A stretch of 64,000 bases of DNA, from NCBI RefSeq assembly GCF_020520425.1, contig NC_079488.1, positions 10,951,747 to 11,015,746 of the forward strand. Reading direction: 5' to 3'. Made by a program: the position numbers and the translations under genes. Below, in pieces: positions 47,961-60,088 of this stretch (positions within the stretch are counted from its first letter, which is position 1; every line of letters starts with the position of its first letter). The notes under the pieces were generated by a model. It was not told the DNA's origin, did not search any database, and was given only the letters and a program-made list of their open reading frames with translations. Origin of the DNA: Spinacia oleracea. Taxonomy: Eukaryota; Streptophyta; Magnoliopsida; Caryophyllales; Amaranthaceae.

Positions 47961-48587
47961 TTTGATCACCGCTTTGTTATCTTTTACATTGAACTTAACT
48001 CACTATGGTCAAATCATATTACGACAAAGTACGTCGAGATGACATCATTTTCAGGCACGTATTGACGGCAAATGAGCATAATAAGTAAATTTACTTTCCA
48101 GATTGCAAGTTGCAATTTCGTTTTTTAAAGGATGCAATTTGGAAATTGAGTACTTTAATGTTGTATTTGTCAAATTTTCTTATTAGGGAACAAAACTTTG
48201 TCAAAATAGAAATAAATTAGAAGAGTAATCAACAAAAAGAGGTTATGAAACTTGTGTATTAAGTAGGATACAAAACGTTTAGAGAAAAGAATGAAAGAAG
48301 TATGATATAATTGGGTTTTTGACATTATTCACACAAGTTTCTTTGGCTTTCTTTTGTGATTTATATTTAAGAAAAAACATAGTCTTATGGTATCTTATTA
48401 GATTCGACTCAATAAATAGTTTTAAATATCAACGTTTTATGATTTTTTCTTATCCACATTTGAATATATTAAAGCTTAAAATCATGCATTGACAAACCAT
48501 TTACATGGTACGATGTTGTTCGAGGGTCAAAACATTTGACGTGAAATATTAAATTTTGAAAAGAAGTTATACATATTAAATAAAGTA
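47961..48587. other. Non-coding stretch
   Basis: A/T-rich; part near 48330-48540 resembles the interior of a Stowaway-like MITE (TTCACACAAGTTT...ACATTTGA region) but without clear ends. No gene recognised. Confidence 0.4.
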
Positions 48588-48589
48588 TA

Positions 48590-48916
48590 CTCCCTCCGTC
48601 CCGGAATACTTGACCTGATTTCCTTATCGGGCCGTCCCTTAATACTTGACCTGTTTCTAAAAATGGAAATATTCTAACAATATTATATTATTTCTCACTC
48701 CACCCCTATTAACCCACCTACCCCCTACTCCATACAAAAAATAATTAAAAATTCAACCCCTACTCTCCCCATCCCCACCCCTTTACACATTTCCCACTAA
48801 CTACATTAAAATAATACCCCACTATCAACTACTACCTATTAAATTAAATAAGTCAATTCAAGTCCCTTAAACTCTGTACCGGTCAAACCGGGTCGAGTAT
48901 TCCGGGACGGAGGGAG
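48590..48916. mobile_element. Stowaway-like MITE, forward copy
   Basis: Ends CTCCCTCCGTCCCGGAATAC and its inverted partner, flanked by TA (48588-48589, 48917-48918); 327 bases. An inverted sister lies at 49298-49625. Confidence 0.92.
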
Positions 48917-48937
48917 TATACCATTAACTTGGAGGAA

Positions 48938-49201
48938 CAGTCAAATTAGGTGCATTGATAAAGTGTGTAGTCTTGTAAAGCAGAATGCTAATACTAGAAT
49001 TAGTTCAGTTTTACCTAAAGCTATAAGCTCTAGTGATCATAGATGGTTTCTTACCCTTGTTGATGGGTAGCTTTTTGGCTTTGTGCCTTCTTTTTGTGGC
49101 TGTGGACCTGTGGTGGAGTCTGTTCCACTTAATCCACTAGTTTGCTAATTCTGTAAATGTTGATGCATATATATACTAATACTTGCTTATCAAAAAAAAC
49201 A
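48938..49201 (+). mobile_element. 5'-truncated LINE tail
   Basis: Ends TACTTGCTTATC followed by an A run (49191-49199), the same 3' end phrase as the LINE at 22228-35274. An 8-bp duplication TGGAGGAA flanks it (48930-48937, 49202-49209). Only 3' untranslated sequence is left, as usual for aborted LINE insertions. Confidence 0.75.
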
Positions 49202-49297
49202 TGGAGGAAGGGTATAAATAAACGAAATTATTTTATTAAACATACATTAGAATATGATTATACATGCATCATAAAATCCATCTATCAATAGAAAATA

Positions 49298-49625
49298 CTC
49301 CCTCCGTCCCGGAATACTCGACCCGGTTTGATCGGCACAGAGTTTAAGGGACTTGAATTGACTTATTTAATTTAATAGGTAGTAGTTGATAGTGGGGTAT
49401 TATTTTAATGTAGTTAGTGTGAGGTGGGTTAAGAGGTGGGGTTGGGGGAGAGTATGGGTTGAATTTTTAATTATTTTTTGTATGGAGTAGGGGGTAGGTG
49501 AGTTAATAGGAGTGGAGTGAGAAATAATATAATATTGTTAGAATATTTCAATTTTTAGAAACAGGTCAAGTATTAAGGGACGACCCGATAAGGAAAACAG
49601 GTCAAGTATTCCGGGACGGGGGGAG
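49298..49625. mobile_element. Stowaway-like MITE, inverted copy
   Basis: Same family as 48590-48916 in reverse orientation, 328 bases, flanked by TA. The left end reads CTCCCTCCGTCCCGGAATAC and the interior phrase AGGTAGTAGTTGATAGTGGG is the complement of the first copy. Confidence 0.92.
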
Positions 49626-51133
49626 TAATTAATTTAACAAATTAATGGGATATGCTAATATTTATAACTCTACCAAAATACAAAGTATTAATTGAAAAAT
49701 TTATTTGTTGGGCACTAAAATAGAATCAGGAGAGGTTGATCTTATTAAGCTGTCCCGAACATTCTTTTCATTCGCATTACTTCCTCATAACTTAGAAGTG
49801 TGATTTGCTCAGCTATATCAGCAGGTAAATTTCCAGCAAACAAAGAGGGAGTAGTGAGTTGTAATGCTGGGTTTGCACCGTTCAAACTAACAAACGCAGT
49901 AGCTGCAGTTCTACCAACATTGATTTGGAAGTGAAGCATTGCTTGTGGAAAGACCATGACATCACCAACTTGTAATCTTTTATAGTATGCAGTGTTGTTT
50001 GCATCAATAAATCCGGCAATGATTGATCCTTTGGCCAAAATAAGAACTTCTGATGTACGATGGGAGTGTAGTGGGATTACTCCAACAACTCCAAAGTCTA
50101 ACCTGGCCATTGAGATGCCTAAACCATTTAAGGCTGGAAATGCGTCTGAAAATGCTAGAGTCACATTGTTTCCGAAGACGTTTGTGATGGTTCTTTCACC
50201 ACGGAAGCCAGTGTAAACGAAATCATCAGTTGTGACACTAGCAGGATCTTTACAAGCATATCCTTCAGGGCCCCTAGGGAGACTAGGATCTCCGACGCAA
50301 AAGTCGAGTTCTATGCACTACAAAAAAACGCGGCACATTGTGACGCTTTTTGGGACAAATTGCGACGGTATAGAGTGTCGCTATTTCACATAGCGACGCT
50401 TTGGGAGAGGGTCGCTATTTTCATTGCCGCTATTTACCGACGCTTTAGAGCGTCATAATTTGCAAAATATCGATGTATTTCGCCGCCGCTATTTGGAGTA
50501 TAGGGACTCTATAGATAGTCGCAATATTTAGACTGCAAAAAGCGTCACTATTTGCATGCTTATAGACACATTTCTCCGCCACTATAAACCATATAGAGAC
50601 GCTTTAGACACCCGAAATATATAGACTCTTATTAGAGTCCCTATACGTTTACTTTCGTGCGAGTTCTCCTCATTCCCTCCAAAATAATTTAGACCCTTTG
50701 GATCGTCACAATTTGCATCATATATATCAATTAATCAATTAATCTAAAATCACAAATTATTTATAAAATATCTATTGACCATAGATGATGGTAATCAAAT
50801 ACTCTACTACATTATCATAAAACACCGTAACGTCGTGCTTTGATTAATTTAGAAAAAGTGATTTATATAACAATATAAATCATCCATAAATCTCCAGAGT
50901 CTAGTTAACTGAAATAAAAGGAATAGTTAAAACAAAAACAACTTCCTAACATCATATTTTCTACAAGATAGTCCAAAACTAAATAAAAACTACTTCCTGA
51001 CTACGTACAAACTAATTACCAAGTAAACCTATTGCTATGCCAGCTTAGCTTCAAGAGAACTTGTTGATCTTGATCTTCATATACCATTACCACTTGAATC
51101 ATCAATAATCTGCAAAGAAAATTTAATATTTCA

Positions 51134-51136
<3 letters not shown>

Positions 51137-51205
<69 letters not shown>
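51137..51205. repeat. (TA)n microsatellite
   Basis: About 69 bases of uninterrupted TA dinucleotides inside the CACTA element. Confidence 0.97.
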
Positions 51206-51208
<3 letters not shown>

Positions 51209-51462
51209 CATGATGACACATTTTAAAATCAAAGAAAAATTAACAATATCATTTGAATCACTCAAATTATATTTTTCAAGGTAGATCAAGCAAACACTTA
51301 TTCAATCTACGATCTTTGAATAATGAGCTAAATTATAGTTCAGCAAATTCAATCATACATGAACATTATTAAAAAAACAAGGTCCAGGTATCTCCGCGGA
51401 AAATGAAACAAAGAAAAAAAAGTCTAGGTATCGCAGCCAGAGATCTGTGATATTTACACTTA

Positions 51463-51775
51463 ATTCCCTATGATTCTTCCTATCCTGCTCTTTATGGTAT
51501 CCTTAACAACTTTTACAAAAGAATCAGTATGTATAACTTCAAAATTCCAAATTGCATCACTTCTAACTCTCCATATTGGTATTACTAAGGCAGGAACAGC
51601 AGTTTACTGCACCCTTTTCTGGAATCTAGAGCATTTGTAGTCCTTCTATAGCCATTTCAGCAGGTATAACAGATCAATTCTCGAAGTTCTTATCCCTAGC
51701 CACTGCTTAATCTGGTCTAAAGCAGCCTTGCTATAGACACAACCAAAAGACAGGTGCTCAAGAGTTTACCAGCGC
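51463..51775 (-). pseudogene. LINE ORF2 C-terminal scrap inside the CACTA element
   Basis: On the minus strand the text reads LEHLSFGCVYSKAALDQIKQ, then DLLYLLKWL and IWRVRSDAIWNFEVIHTDSF. These are typical of the zinc-binding (zf-RVT) end of plant LINE ORF2 proteins, as in the LINE at 22383-22997. Two in-frame stops interrupt it (after KWL and after RVQ). It shows a LINE relic that predates or arrived in the transposon. Confidence 0.75.
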
Positions 51776-52682
51776 CCTAGCTCTCTATTTTAACATTCTA
51801 CGCTAGAAATTAAGCAGGAATACATAAATATTTATACTCCTGCAGACACAAATTTGGTGTGCGTCTTTGTGATATTGGGTCTGGTATCCACCTGTTGTAG
51901 CCCTTGTAGACGGGTTTTCCTTTCTCATGTTTATCAGTCTGTTTAGGTTAAGATAGTGTTGGTAATGATTTTTTAAATGATTTGGAGAGTCCAGCTGTGA
52001 CAAATACTGAATCTTAAAGAAATTAGCTTCTACTTCTGTCTAGTTTTCCCCCCTAATACATTGTCTGTAAGGATAAATCATGGATGATACCTCTAGACTC
52101 AGTTGAAGAGTGTTTCTTCAATAAACCATGTGCTTCTCATACAATACTATTACCTCAACACAAGTAACAGTAAACAAAACAGATAGAAGAAACTTCTGTA
52201 TTGAGCAACAAGACATCAGATAGCCTGTTCATATAACTAGTATGGAGCTGCTACATAAAGATAAGTGAACAGACCAAAAACAAAACAGACTATAGAATTC
52301 AATCAAACATAAAACAAGCTTTACTATGCGCAACTATAACTCTTTATAGTAGTTGATTTCAGACTTATCTATCACTTATGGTCAGTGTTCGACTGAGCTT
52401 TTATCAGGAGAGTAAGTTGGTGCTGTCTTGGCTTGGCTTACACATTATGATGGTAATTTGGTACTTTGTTGTGGTCTGAGCTCACGATCGAATTTGGAGC
52501 CTAATCCTTTTTAGGTGGAATTTTAACGACCATGGTTAAGCCATATTTAGTGTCATTTGAAAGTATTTAGTGTCATTTAAAATTATTAATAGCTTCATTC
52601 AGCATTCCTATGTTTATTTCAGATTGTTTATGTGCTGTGGTGGTTTGATACTTTAAACTTTGAACACTGATTTTGTTTGCAG

Positions 52683-52990
52683 CAACTATATTTGCTTATG
52701 GACAGAGAAGAATTGGCAAGACATATACAATGCGAGGAATTATAGAAAAAGCTGTAACAGATATTTACAACCACATAATGAATGTAAGGTTCTGATCATA
52801 GAAAGTAAAAGCTCAGTTTAAGCTTAGTATGTTTCGTCCTATAGTTGACATGTCAAACTAATCGCTTCTCCCATGATTACAGACCCCGGAAAGAGAATTC
52901 ACTAGCAGGATTTCTGGACTAGAAATCTATAACAAGAATGTCAGGGATCTTCTCTTCTCAATTGTGAATCTGGTCGCACCCTTAAGCTAG
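52683..52990 (+). pseudogene. Captured kinesin-7 (NACK1-like) motor fragment
   Basis: Exon 1 (52683-52783), bounded by TTTGCAG and GTAAGG, encodes TIFAYGQRRIGKTYTMRGII and EKAVTDIYNHIMN. Exon 2 (from 52883, after ATTACAG) encodes TPEREFTSRISGLEIYNKNV and RDLL, after which the frame shifts but ESGRTLKL continues in another frame. This is the P-loop region of a plant NACK1/HINKEL-type kinesin, a cytokinesis motor of the phragmoplast. The ATP-binding loop, normally GQTSSGKT, reads GQRRIGKT, so it could not work as a motor. Introns are kept, so capture was from genomic DNA. The subfamily is from memory of the conserved phrase and is fairly secure. Confidence 0.85.
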
Positions 52991-52999
52991 AATCTAGGA

Positions 53000-55900
53000 C
53001 CGATTAGTGTGTTGGAGGGGAGAGATTGGTTTCTATGCACAAAACAGCTAAGTTGGGTCCACATAAGCTAGAAATTCTCATTTGTTTTGAAAATAGTAAC
53101 TCGCCCCTTTCCAAAACTGTAACAGAAATACAAAAACATGGAAACAAATGCATACACGCCCCAGTGTAATTCGTAAATAACATACATGACAGTTAATGAA
53201 AGATTACGTCAACAATATTATGGTGTATATGCAAGGACTAAATAAAGTATTAACATGGTGCCATGAGAGAAACTACTACAAATTGGTCGCAAATCTAGAT
53301 GTCATATACTGAATCCTTAGTAGCACAAAAATATATAGAATGTGAGTCCATTACCAACTAGAATACAATAGTGTTATATGCACATACAATTTCACTGGAC
53401 AAGCTACCTAATGTCACTGTCTGTATCATCCTTCCATTAATGTGTTCAACCAAGAAAATTCAATAAAGCAAAAGAGAGAAACGCCACTGCACTAAAACAA
53501 CCATTTCAATTTCTCATATTTTCTTTTTTCTGAACATGGGGAAAAAATTAGACTCAATCAAACTAGAAAATATCAGACACAATCAAACTGGAAAAAAATA
53601 AGACCCAATCAAACTGGAAAAAATCAGACACTTCGTATTATTATTGTCATATTCTTCTCTCTCTCCTTTTCTCTTTATTTATGAAATTGGGAACCATTTC
53701 AGACATCAATTTCAGATTTTCAAAGGAATTAGGACAAAACACTAGATATGACAGTAAATCATACTTTGAATAATATTTTTCTAATACCATAACTAACTAG
53801 AAGAATTGTAACGACTAGAACAACACATGTATAAGAAAAAGAGAATTAGTGAGGATGACCACTTATGGTTTGACAATTTGTAATCTTTGAGTGTTAGTTT
53901 AGTTTGACAATTTGTAATCTTTGAGTGTTAGTTTAGGCCTTGCTAATGCTTACATGCATGGTTTGTGATTTTTAAACCGTAGCATCACAAAGAAAGACTT
54001 TCTCAACCTTAAATGATTATTTGCATACAGCTTCCCTCCCCCCTGGCCATAATTAGACTATAATTAGACTGGAAAAACAAGTGACAGTGCCTCTCCCTTA
54101 TGCTTTATCCCAGTTTAAATTAAATAGTAACAATTCATGTAAACAAATCAGAACAATAATCAAGCATAGAAATGCATGATTTAAAAGTCGTCAGAAAAGC
54201 AATCAGTGTAAAAATATTAAGAACATCAAACATCAAGCTTAAACAAACAGATAGAAGCAATATTAATCTACACTGAAGTTTACACCTACTCATTTATATC
54301 ATTTTACGTAAGGCCATGTGCTTTACACCAATTGAAATGAGTTGATGTTGAATAATATTGGTCTTTATTGATAATAACTGATTTATATTTATTAAAAATG
54401 ATTTTACTGATCAATGTTCAAACAAGGCCACGTATAGCTGCATTTATATCCATTTTATGCATTCCTTTTTAAGTCTTAACATTTGTGAGTTGTTACAACT
54501 TACAAAAGGGAAGTCGGAAACTTAGACATCATAATTAATGTAACAAGCATATATACAGGAGTCAGATTGAGAAGATATAACACTTACATTATCACTTACG
54601 TTGTGAACTTGGATGATTTCCTGGATCATCTTCCAAAAGTATGGATTATTGCATTAGTTTTCTGTGCAAACAAACCGCTCAAACCATTTTGACTTCCCCA
54701 ATCACATCCACGGCCTTTATCAAACTTGCAGAAAATGACATATTAGAGTTCTCCTCTGCATCATATTTTGATATGTACCTGCTCATTAATAACAAAATTT
54801 CAACAATTAGATAATGGGACAGAAGCCACAATGTCTTCCTCTATTAACATCGATGTCAAGAGCTCAAGAAACCTACAGCTATCCAGTTTTGTATGTTACA
54901 ACAATCAGATTAGAAAAAAGATATTGAAAAACCTTTGTAAAAAGTGCATACTTAAAAACCCTGTTGTGAGTCTTGCTAGACATGTTTCAAAATAAGTACT
55001 AGTTACCTGAAAATATTTTCTACCTTCACAAGAATCTTTTGGCACGGAGCAGTAATAGTTTATCCAATAGAACTAATTAACTGAATTTACATAACTCTAA
55101 ACTGCGTAAACAAGCGCTTGTGATTACCTGGAGTACAAAAAGTCCATCAGTAGCCAACACAGACTCACAGTAGCAAAAGAACTCCTCAACGTATTCATGT
55201 CCTAATCTACTAATTCATGTCTTTCAGCTATTTCTAGGATCTCACTGTACCATAAAACAGAAGAAAAATAATAGTTAGAGGAAAAAAAGGAGGAAGAAAT
55301 ATTATATTTAATGGCTACTGCATTTTGTAGAGAATTTTGAGGTCATACCAAGTGAAAATTCAATCATATTATTGGGCACCCTGCAGTTGTCGGTAATCAC
55401 AGAGAAGGAGCGTTATGCGATTCTGTATGCATAACAAATTTATTGGACGGGAATGTGCAGAAAGGCATTGGATAGAATTTAAAGAGACATAAAACCAAAC
55501 AAGTCAACCTCCTTCAACAATGATGCCACTAGACAACGTAAGCTGTTAAATTTCACACAAAACTGCATGATTGATGCATAAATGAGTCTACAGACCCTCA
55601 TCTAGCAGATGTTCTCAAGAAATACGGATATGACTAAGAGGCATAAACTACAAATAAATATTAAAATAAATTCTCGTTTTTTTTAGTGCAACTCGAAATC
55701 TAATGCGTGTTTTCATACAAAAAATAAGACAAGTAATCAACATTCTCATCGTAATGAAAACAGACCTTAACTAGCAATATAATTCAGTTTGTTTTGATAG
55801 GCAACACAAAATTTCTACAGATGATCTAGGTAAATTTAAGTCAAGTTTGTTTTGATTGATAGATGGGAATATTATCGTTAACAAGTTAAAAGATTAGACT

Positions 55901-57319
55901 CACTGAATAGCAACATATTTAGGGACTAGGGCAGGTACAAAGTCAATCAAAGAGTAAGAGGATGCTCAAAAACTCAAAATGCATGCAGGAAGCAGTCCAT
56001 GTAAACCTCGACACTATGTAACTTCAATCCAAAAACATAAAAAACATCTTTCCATAGTAAAGAAACATATCAGTCAATATGGCAAGAGGGTGACATTAGC
56101 ATCTTTCCAATGTGTTTGTTCCATAAAATTTAAATCTTATTGTATTTTGAACTGTTGTTGAAGCATCAAAACTCTTTTTCCTTTTGTTCATTGGTAATAC
56201 AGAGAATACTAAGCGCGACTTTCAGCTCCATAATGAATATATATTTTTAATACTATTGAGAAACACAAAATGGTTGTTCATGACCAGCGCATGACAGGAG
56301 AAAGATAACCAATTACAAAGTGTAATACATGATATAAGGAAGTTCAACAAACTCTTAACTTCATAGGATTTGTGATGAAGGGAAGTTCGTAGCAAAGAAA
56401 GTAAACCTAGTTCGGGTACTTAGCATGTGAATCAAAGTACACTTTGAGAATCTAGATAAAAGAATCTAATTTCATGGCTAATCTTCCATAAATTCCACAA
56501 TAAAGTAAATGGTGAATCTAAGTCACGTAATTCCACAATGTAATGGTGAATCTAAATCACAGAATGCCACAATGTGCTGGTGTCTACTAGATTGCAGGTT
56601 CTAGCTTCACGGTTGCTAACAAAATCATTCTGGACTACAAGGTCGTCACTTATTTGTTAAATACACTGAAGACCAAGAAGGTACTCTAGAGATAATGAAT
56701 AGATGCTTCATGGATATCAGCATATCCACAGGGGCACGAGCTTCATGTATGAGCTTGAATTGGTCATGTGACGGGGGGGGCAATTATGTGGAGACAAGAA
56801 AGAACACAAAAAAGCTATGTTACATGATTCAAAATAGATAAAAAATTCAAGCAAACTCAGAAATTAGATTATACTTTCTAAAGGAACAAAGTCGATACTC
56901 TTTTTAGTCACATTATCAGGTATGTTTTAGTATGAAGCACGCATAAAAAGGTTACTGATAGTGTAGCTTAGATATATGACTAAAAGACTTGAGAACTGAC
57001 CTGGAGTTTCTCTTAAGAACTTTTCAGTCTTTCACCATACTCCTTTACTTCCTGGAGACCTTTATGTAACTGCAAGCAATCCCATATCTTCAAAAAACTA
57101 AGCCTTTAATCTTCAAATGCCCAAACCGACATCGAAAAATGTGCTAATAAAATCATCCAAGTATATACCTTAGTCTGCCGCATTTGACGTACTGAAGATT
57201 GTTTTTTTTAGCAGAAATCAATAACTCGTCCAATTTCTATTATCACCATAAGGTTTAGGTAATCCAGAATTAATACACCAAAATAACGATCTGATTATGC
57301 TAAATAAGCAAAAAGGAGA
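53000..57319. other. CACTA interior, unassigned
   Basis: A/T-rich sequence with short frames only (for example 54768-54995 and 55979-56161) that show no domain or clear exon structure. More captured intron or exon scraps are possible, but none could be supported. Confidence 0.4.
53868..53935. repeat. 34-bp tandem duplication
   Basis: Two adjacent identical copies of a unit beginning GTTTGACAATTTGTAATCTT. Within the CACTA interior, no known role. Confidence 0.9.
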
Positions 57320-57412
57320 GTGTTGAATACCAGGGATATTTTTTCCATACCAGCTACTAGTCGTTTCTTCTCTTCTAACTTTAGCTCCATTTTCGATTTC
57401 TGATAAAAAGAT
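57320..57412 (-). other. Exon-like block of unknown origin in the CACTA element
   Basis: After an AG acceptor on the minus strand (TTTTTATCAG), the frame reads KSKMELKLEEKKRLVAGMEK, a charged, coiled-coil-like stretch. It may be another captured exon. I do not recognise the gene. Confidence 0.35.
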
Positions 57413-57864
57413 ATTATTAGTCGCTTTTGAGTTCTGATAATACAGTCCAATGAACGAAACCTAGAAGACTATTATAAAGCTCCTTGTGTATGAAATGATA
57501 TAGCTCTTCGCCAGGAGAGGAGTAGACTCGCGAGTAGACTATTCCACACTCGCGAGTGGTTAACTAAATATTTATAGCTTATTTTATATATGATGTCAAG
57601 TTGTTAACTAAGTGCCACACATATACTGTTGGATATTAGATTACCAAAACATGCTATTTCTGGTGCCAATTTCAGCAGCAGCTAGCAATGAGGCAGAGAA
57701 GGACAACCAGATAGACTCTTCTAGGCTTCAGCACTACCTCTCGATTGCTTTCCTCTTTCGAATGTTGTCACATGGTAGCCTGAATGTAAGAAGCAACAAT
57801 TTTAAATCAAACCATTTGAAAAAACTAATTTATGAAATTTGGGGAAAAGAGGAGTACCCTGGCC

Positions 57865-58705
57865 TAGGTGCAAAGTAACATCAGAATATGTTTTGTCGAA
57901 TTCACTATTGCAGCCTCCATCAGAACCTGAAGTCCCATTCGTCGCAGAAGAAACCTTGGTTGCTATGGGGTAGTACTCAAGATACATAGGTTTCGGGCGT
58001 TCAGATGGTGTATGAAATCCTCTAAGCTCATAAATCTACAGATCATAAAAATACAGATTTAAAACTGCTATATTAGTCCACCCCACACAGTAAAACTCGA
58101 TCACATGAATGGGAGAAAGAAATATAGTTACTTGTCTAGTAAGGCCCTCTGCTCCTAAATTATTAAAAAAATAGGTAAAAACTGCATCTTTAGTCTTAGG
58201 TAAAACACATAGTACCATGTCACAAGACCAACAACATACATCAAACAAAAATTATAACTATTTAGTCATATAAATACTGTGAAGTACCTGCCTGCGTGAA
58301 TGCTCGGGTTGTTCCATCAGCAATTGGTCCTGCAGTAGCAAGTACTCGCATAAATCGATATTAATTTGGGTGCTTGTCGTACAATAATAGCCTCAAATAA
58401 AAGACACAAATAACCAAAGGGAAGGCACTACAAACTACAGCCACCTTCTTAGCTTTTACAGACAGTAGGCTTTCACTGAGTTGCTTTTCCTGCTGCTGCA
58501 CTTCTTTCAAGCTCAAGTTTGATAAATCTTTACCCAGCATCCTCCTGTAATTGACAATGGTTGTTACTAGCCCGGCCTATGACAGAGTTTATAATAAAAG
58601 ACCACAAACTCGAATCAATGACAGTTTTGAGGACATATACATTTGTCTCAATTGGAGTTTTGTTATCCTGTCTTTCAGACTATCAATCTCCTTCAAATCT
58701 TCTCC
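57865..58705 (-). pseudogene. Captured MIKC MADS-box gene fragment (K and C regions)
   Basis: Minus-strand exons with good splice sites: 58705-58641 (65 nt, EDLKEIDSLKDRITKLQLRQ), 58544-58445 (100 nt, MLGKDLSNLSLKEVQQQEKQ onward), 58329-58288 (42 nt, DQLLMEQPEHSRRQ), a short piece at 58154-58132 (EQRALLDK), and 58035 to about 57865 (ELRGFHTPSERPKPMYLEYY, then SDVTLHLGQ). Exon sizes 65, 100 and 42 are those of MIKC genes. The C-terminal SDxTLHLG phrase resembles the AGL15/AGL18 branch, which is a tentative assignment. The MADS DNA-binding domain was not found. The K domain normally mediates dimer formation between transcription factors. Confidence 0.85.
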
Positions 58706-60088
58706 CTGCAAATAAAAAAGAGATCCAAGAAAAAGAGAATAGTTTGATAAGAGAGGCTTGTTTATACAAAGTAAGCAAAGAATTGTCTAGCTGGCCATAA
58801 TCAACAGAATCCATGCCTGACATTAACTAGATACTTAAAAAAAATCTAACTATACAAGTTATGCAACAGAGAAACAAAGGGAGACATCTTTGTAATCATC
58901 AATCAAGTATGAAAATATAAACACTTCATCGGGAACTAAAAATAGAATTTGAGTCAAGACCCTTATATCTCAATCACGAGTGTTGTCTTTCCGCTTTGTA
59001 CCTTAAACAAGACCAGTAAGGATCGCTGAATTTGGTCTCAAAGAAGGCACATGTGACGTGACAATGTAATACCCATAAGACCTAGCCATAAAGGACATAT
59101 TCCAACCAAATAAATGTGGTAACTTCAAAAAAAAAAACCTCTAAAAAATTCAAGAAACAAGCAGCAACATAGCATCACTCCTTGTTACAAATGCACACTC
59201 AGCTAAATTATACTATTTGTCGATTCAATGCTCCTAAAAATGCTTAATTTATCAACTAGGTGATCCCAATGTAGAACAAAATTCATAAATTTTATGCAAA
59301 AGTTAACCTTAATTTCCAAAACCCACTTTAGAAACTTCAATAGAAAAAAATAAAGACCTAAAAATAAAACCCAGAGATAAATTAAAATTAATCAACAAAC
59401 AAACTAGAAATAAACCCTAAATTCAAACTTAAAATATGTTGAATTTTTATATAAATATTTTTAATTGCCTGAAATATACTATGAGTAGGTAGACAAGAAA
59501 GTTCAAGCACAAAAATTTCGGCAACAAAAATGAAAACAATAAATAAAATCAAACCTTCAAGAACTTCTTCGCGTGAATTGGGAGAATTTATCTGACAAAC
59601 CAAAGAAGCCGGAAATCCAAAACCCGCAACTTAGAGCGAATATCTCTAACAAAAACACTAACTTATTGAAGCTTGAGATGGTTATATTTGGCGAATTGTG
59701 AAAACTATCAATCAGGGTTTCCTTCCTTTTGTATTGAGAGGAATGACAAGATTACTAGCAGATTGCAAAAGAAATTGAGGTGATTCGTTTGTGATAACCT
59801 GTTGTAAACGAAATTAAGGGGATTCTGAGATGACACCAGCGATTCTCTGGGAGTGTATTCAAATTTTCCAATGAGCAGTTGGTTTTTGGAGAGTGTGGGT
59901 TGACTAGGTTGAGTGTTTGATATGTTGTGGGAGCAGGTATGGGAGAATTAAGCGGGGTTAAGGGGGGAAATTTGGCTAAAATTATAAGCGAAAAGTTATA
60001 GTTTAGCGGGCTTAGCTGACATGTGGGTACACGTGTCTTTTATTTGCTAATAACGACGCTCTATAGCATCTTTATATGCTACGACCCT

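Noticed and set aside
49745-50164. GLP4 as a short 139-residue protein starting MTLAFSD
   Set aside because: The frame is open upstream to the transposon border and matches the full GLP N-terminus there.
54768-54995. 75-residue frame in the CACTA interior
   Set aside because: No recognisable domain or splice context; expected by chance in this length of sequence.
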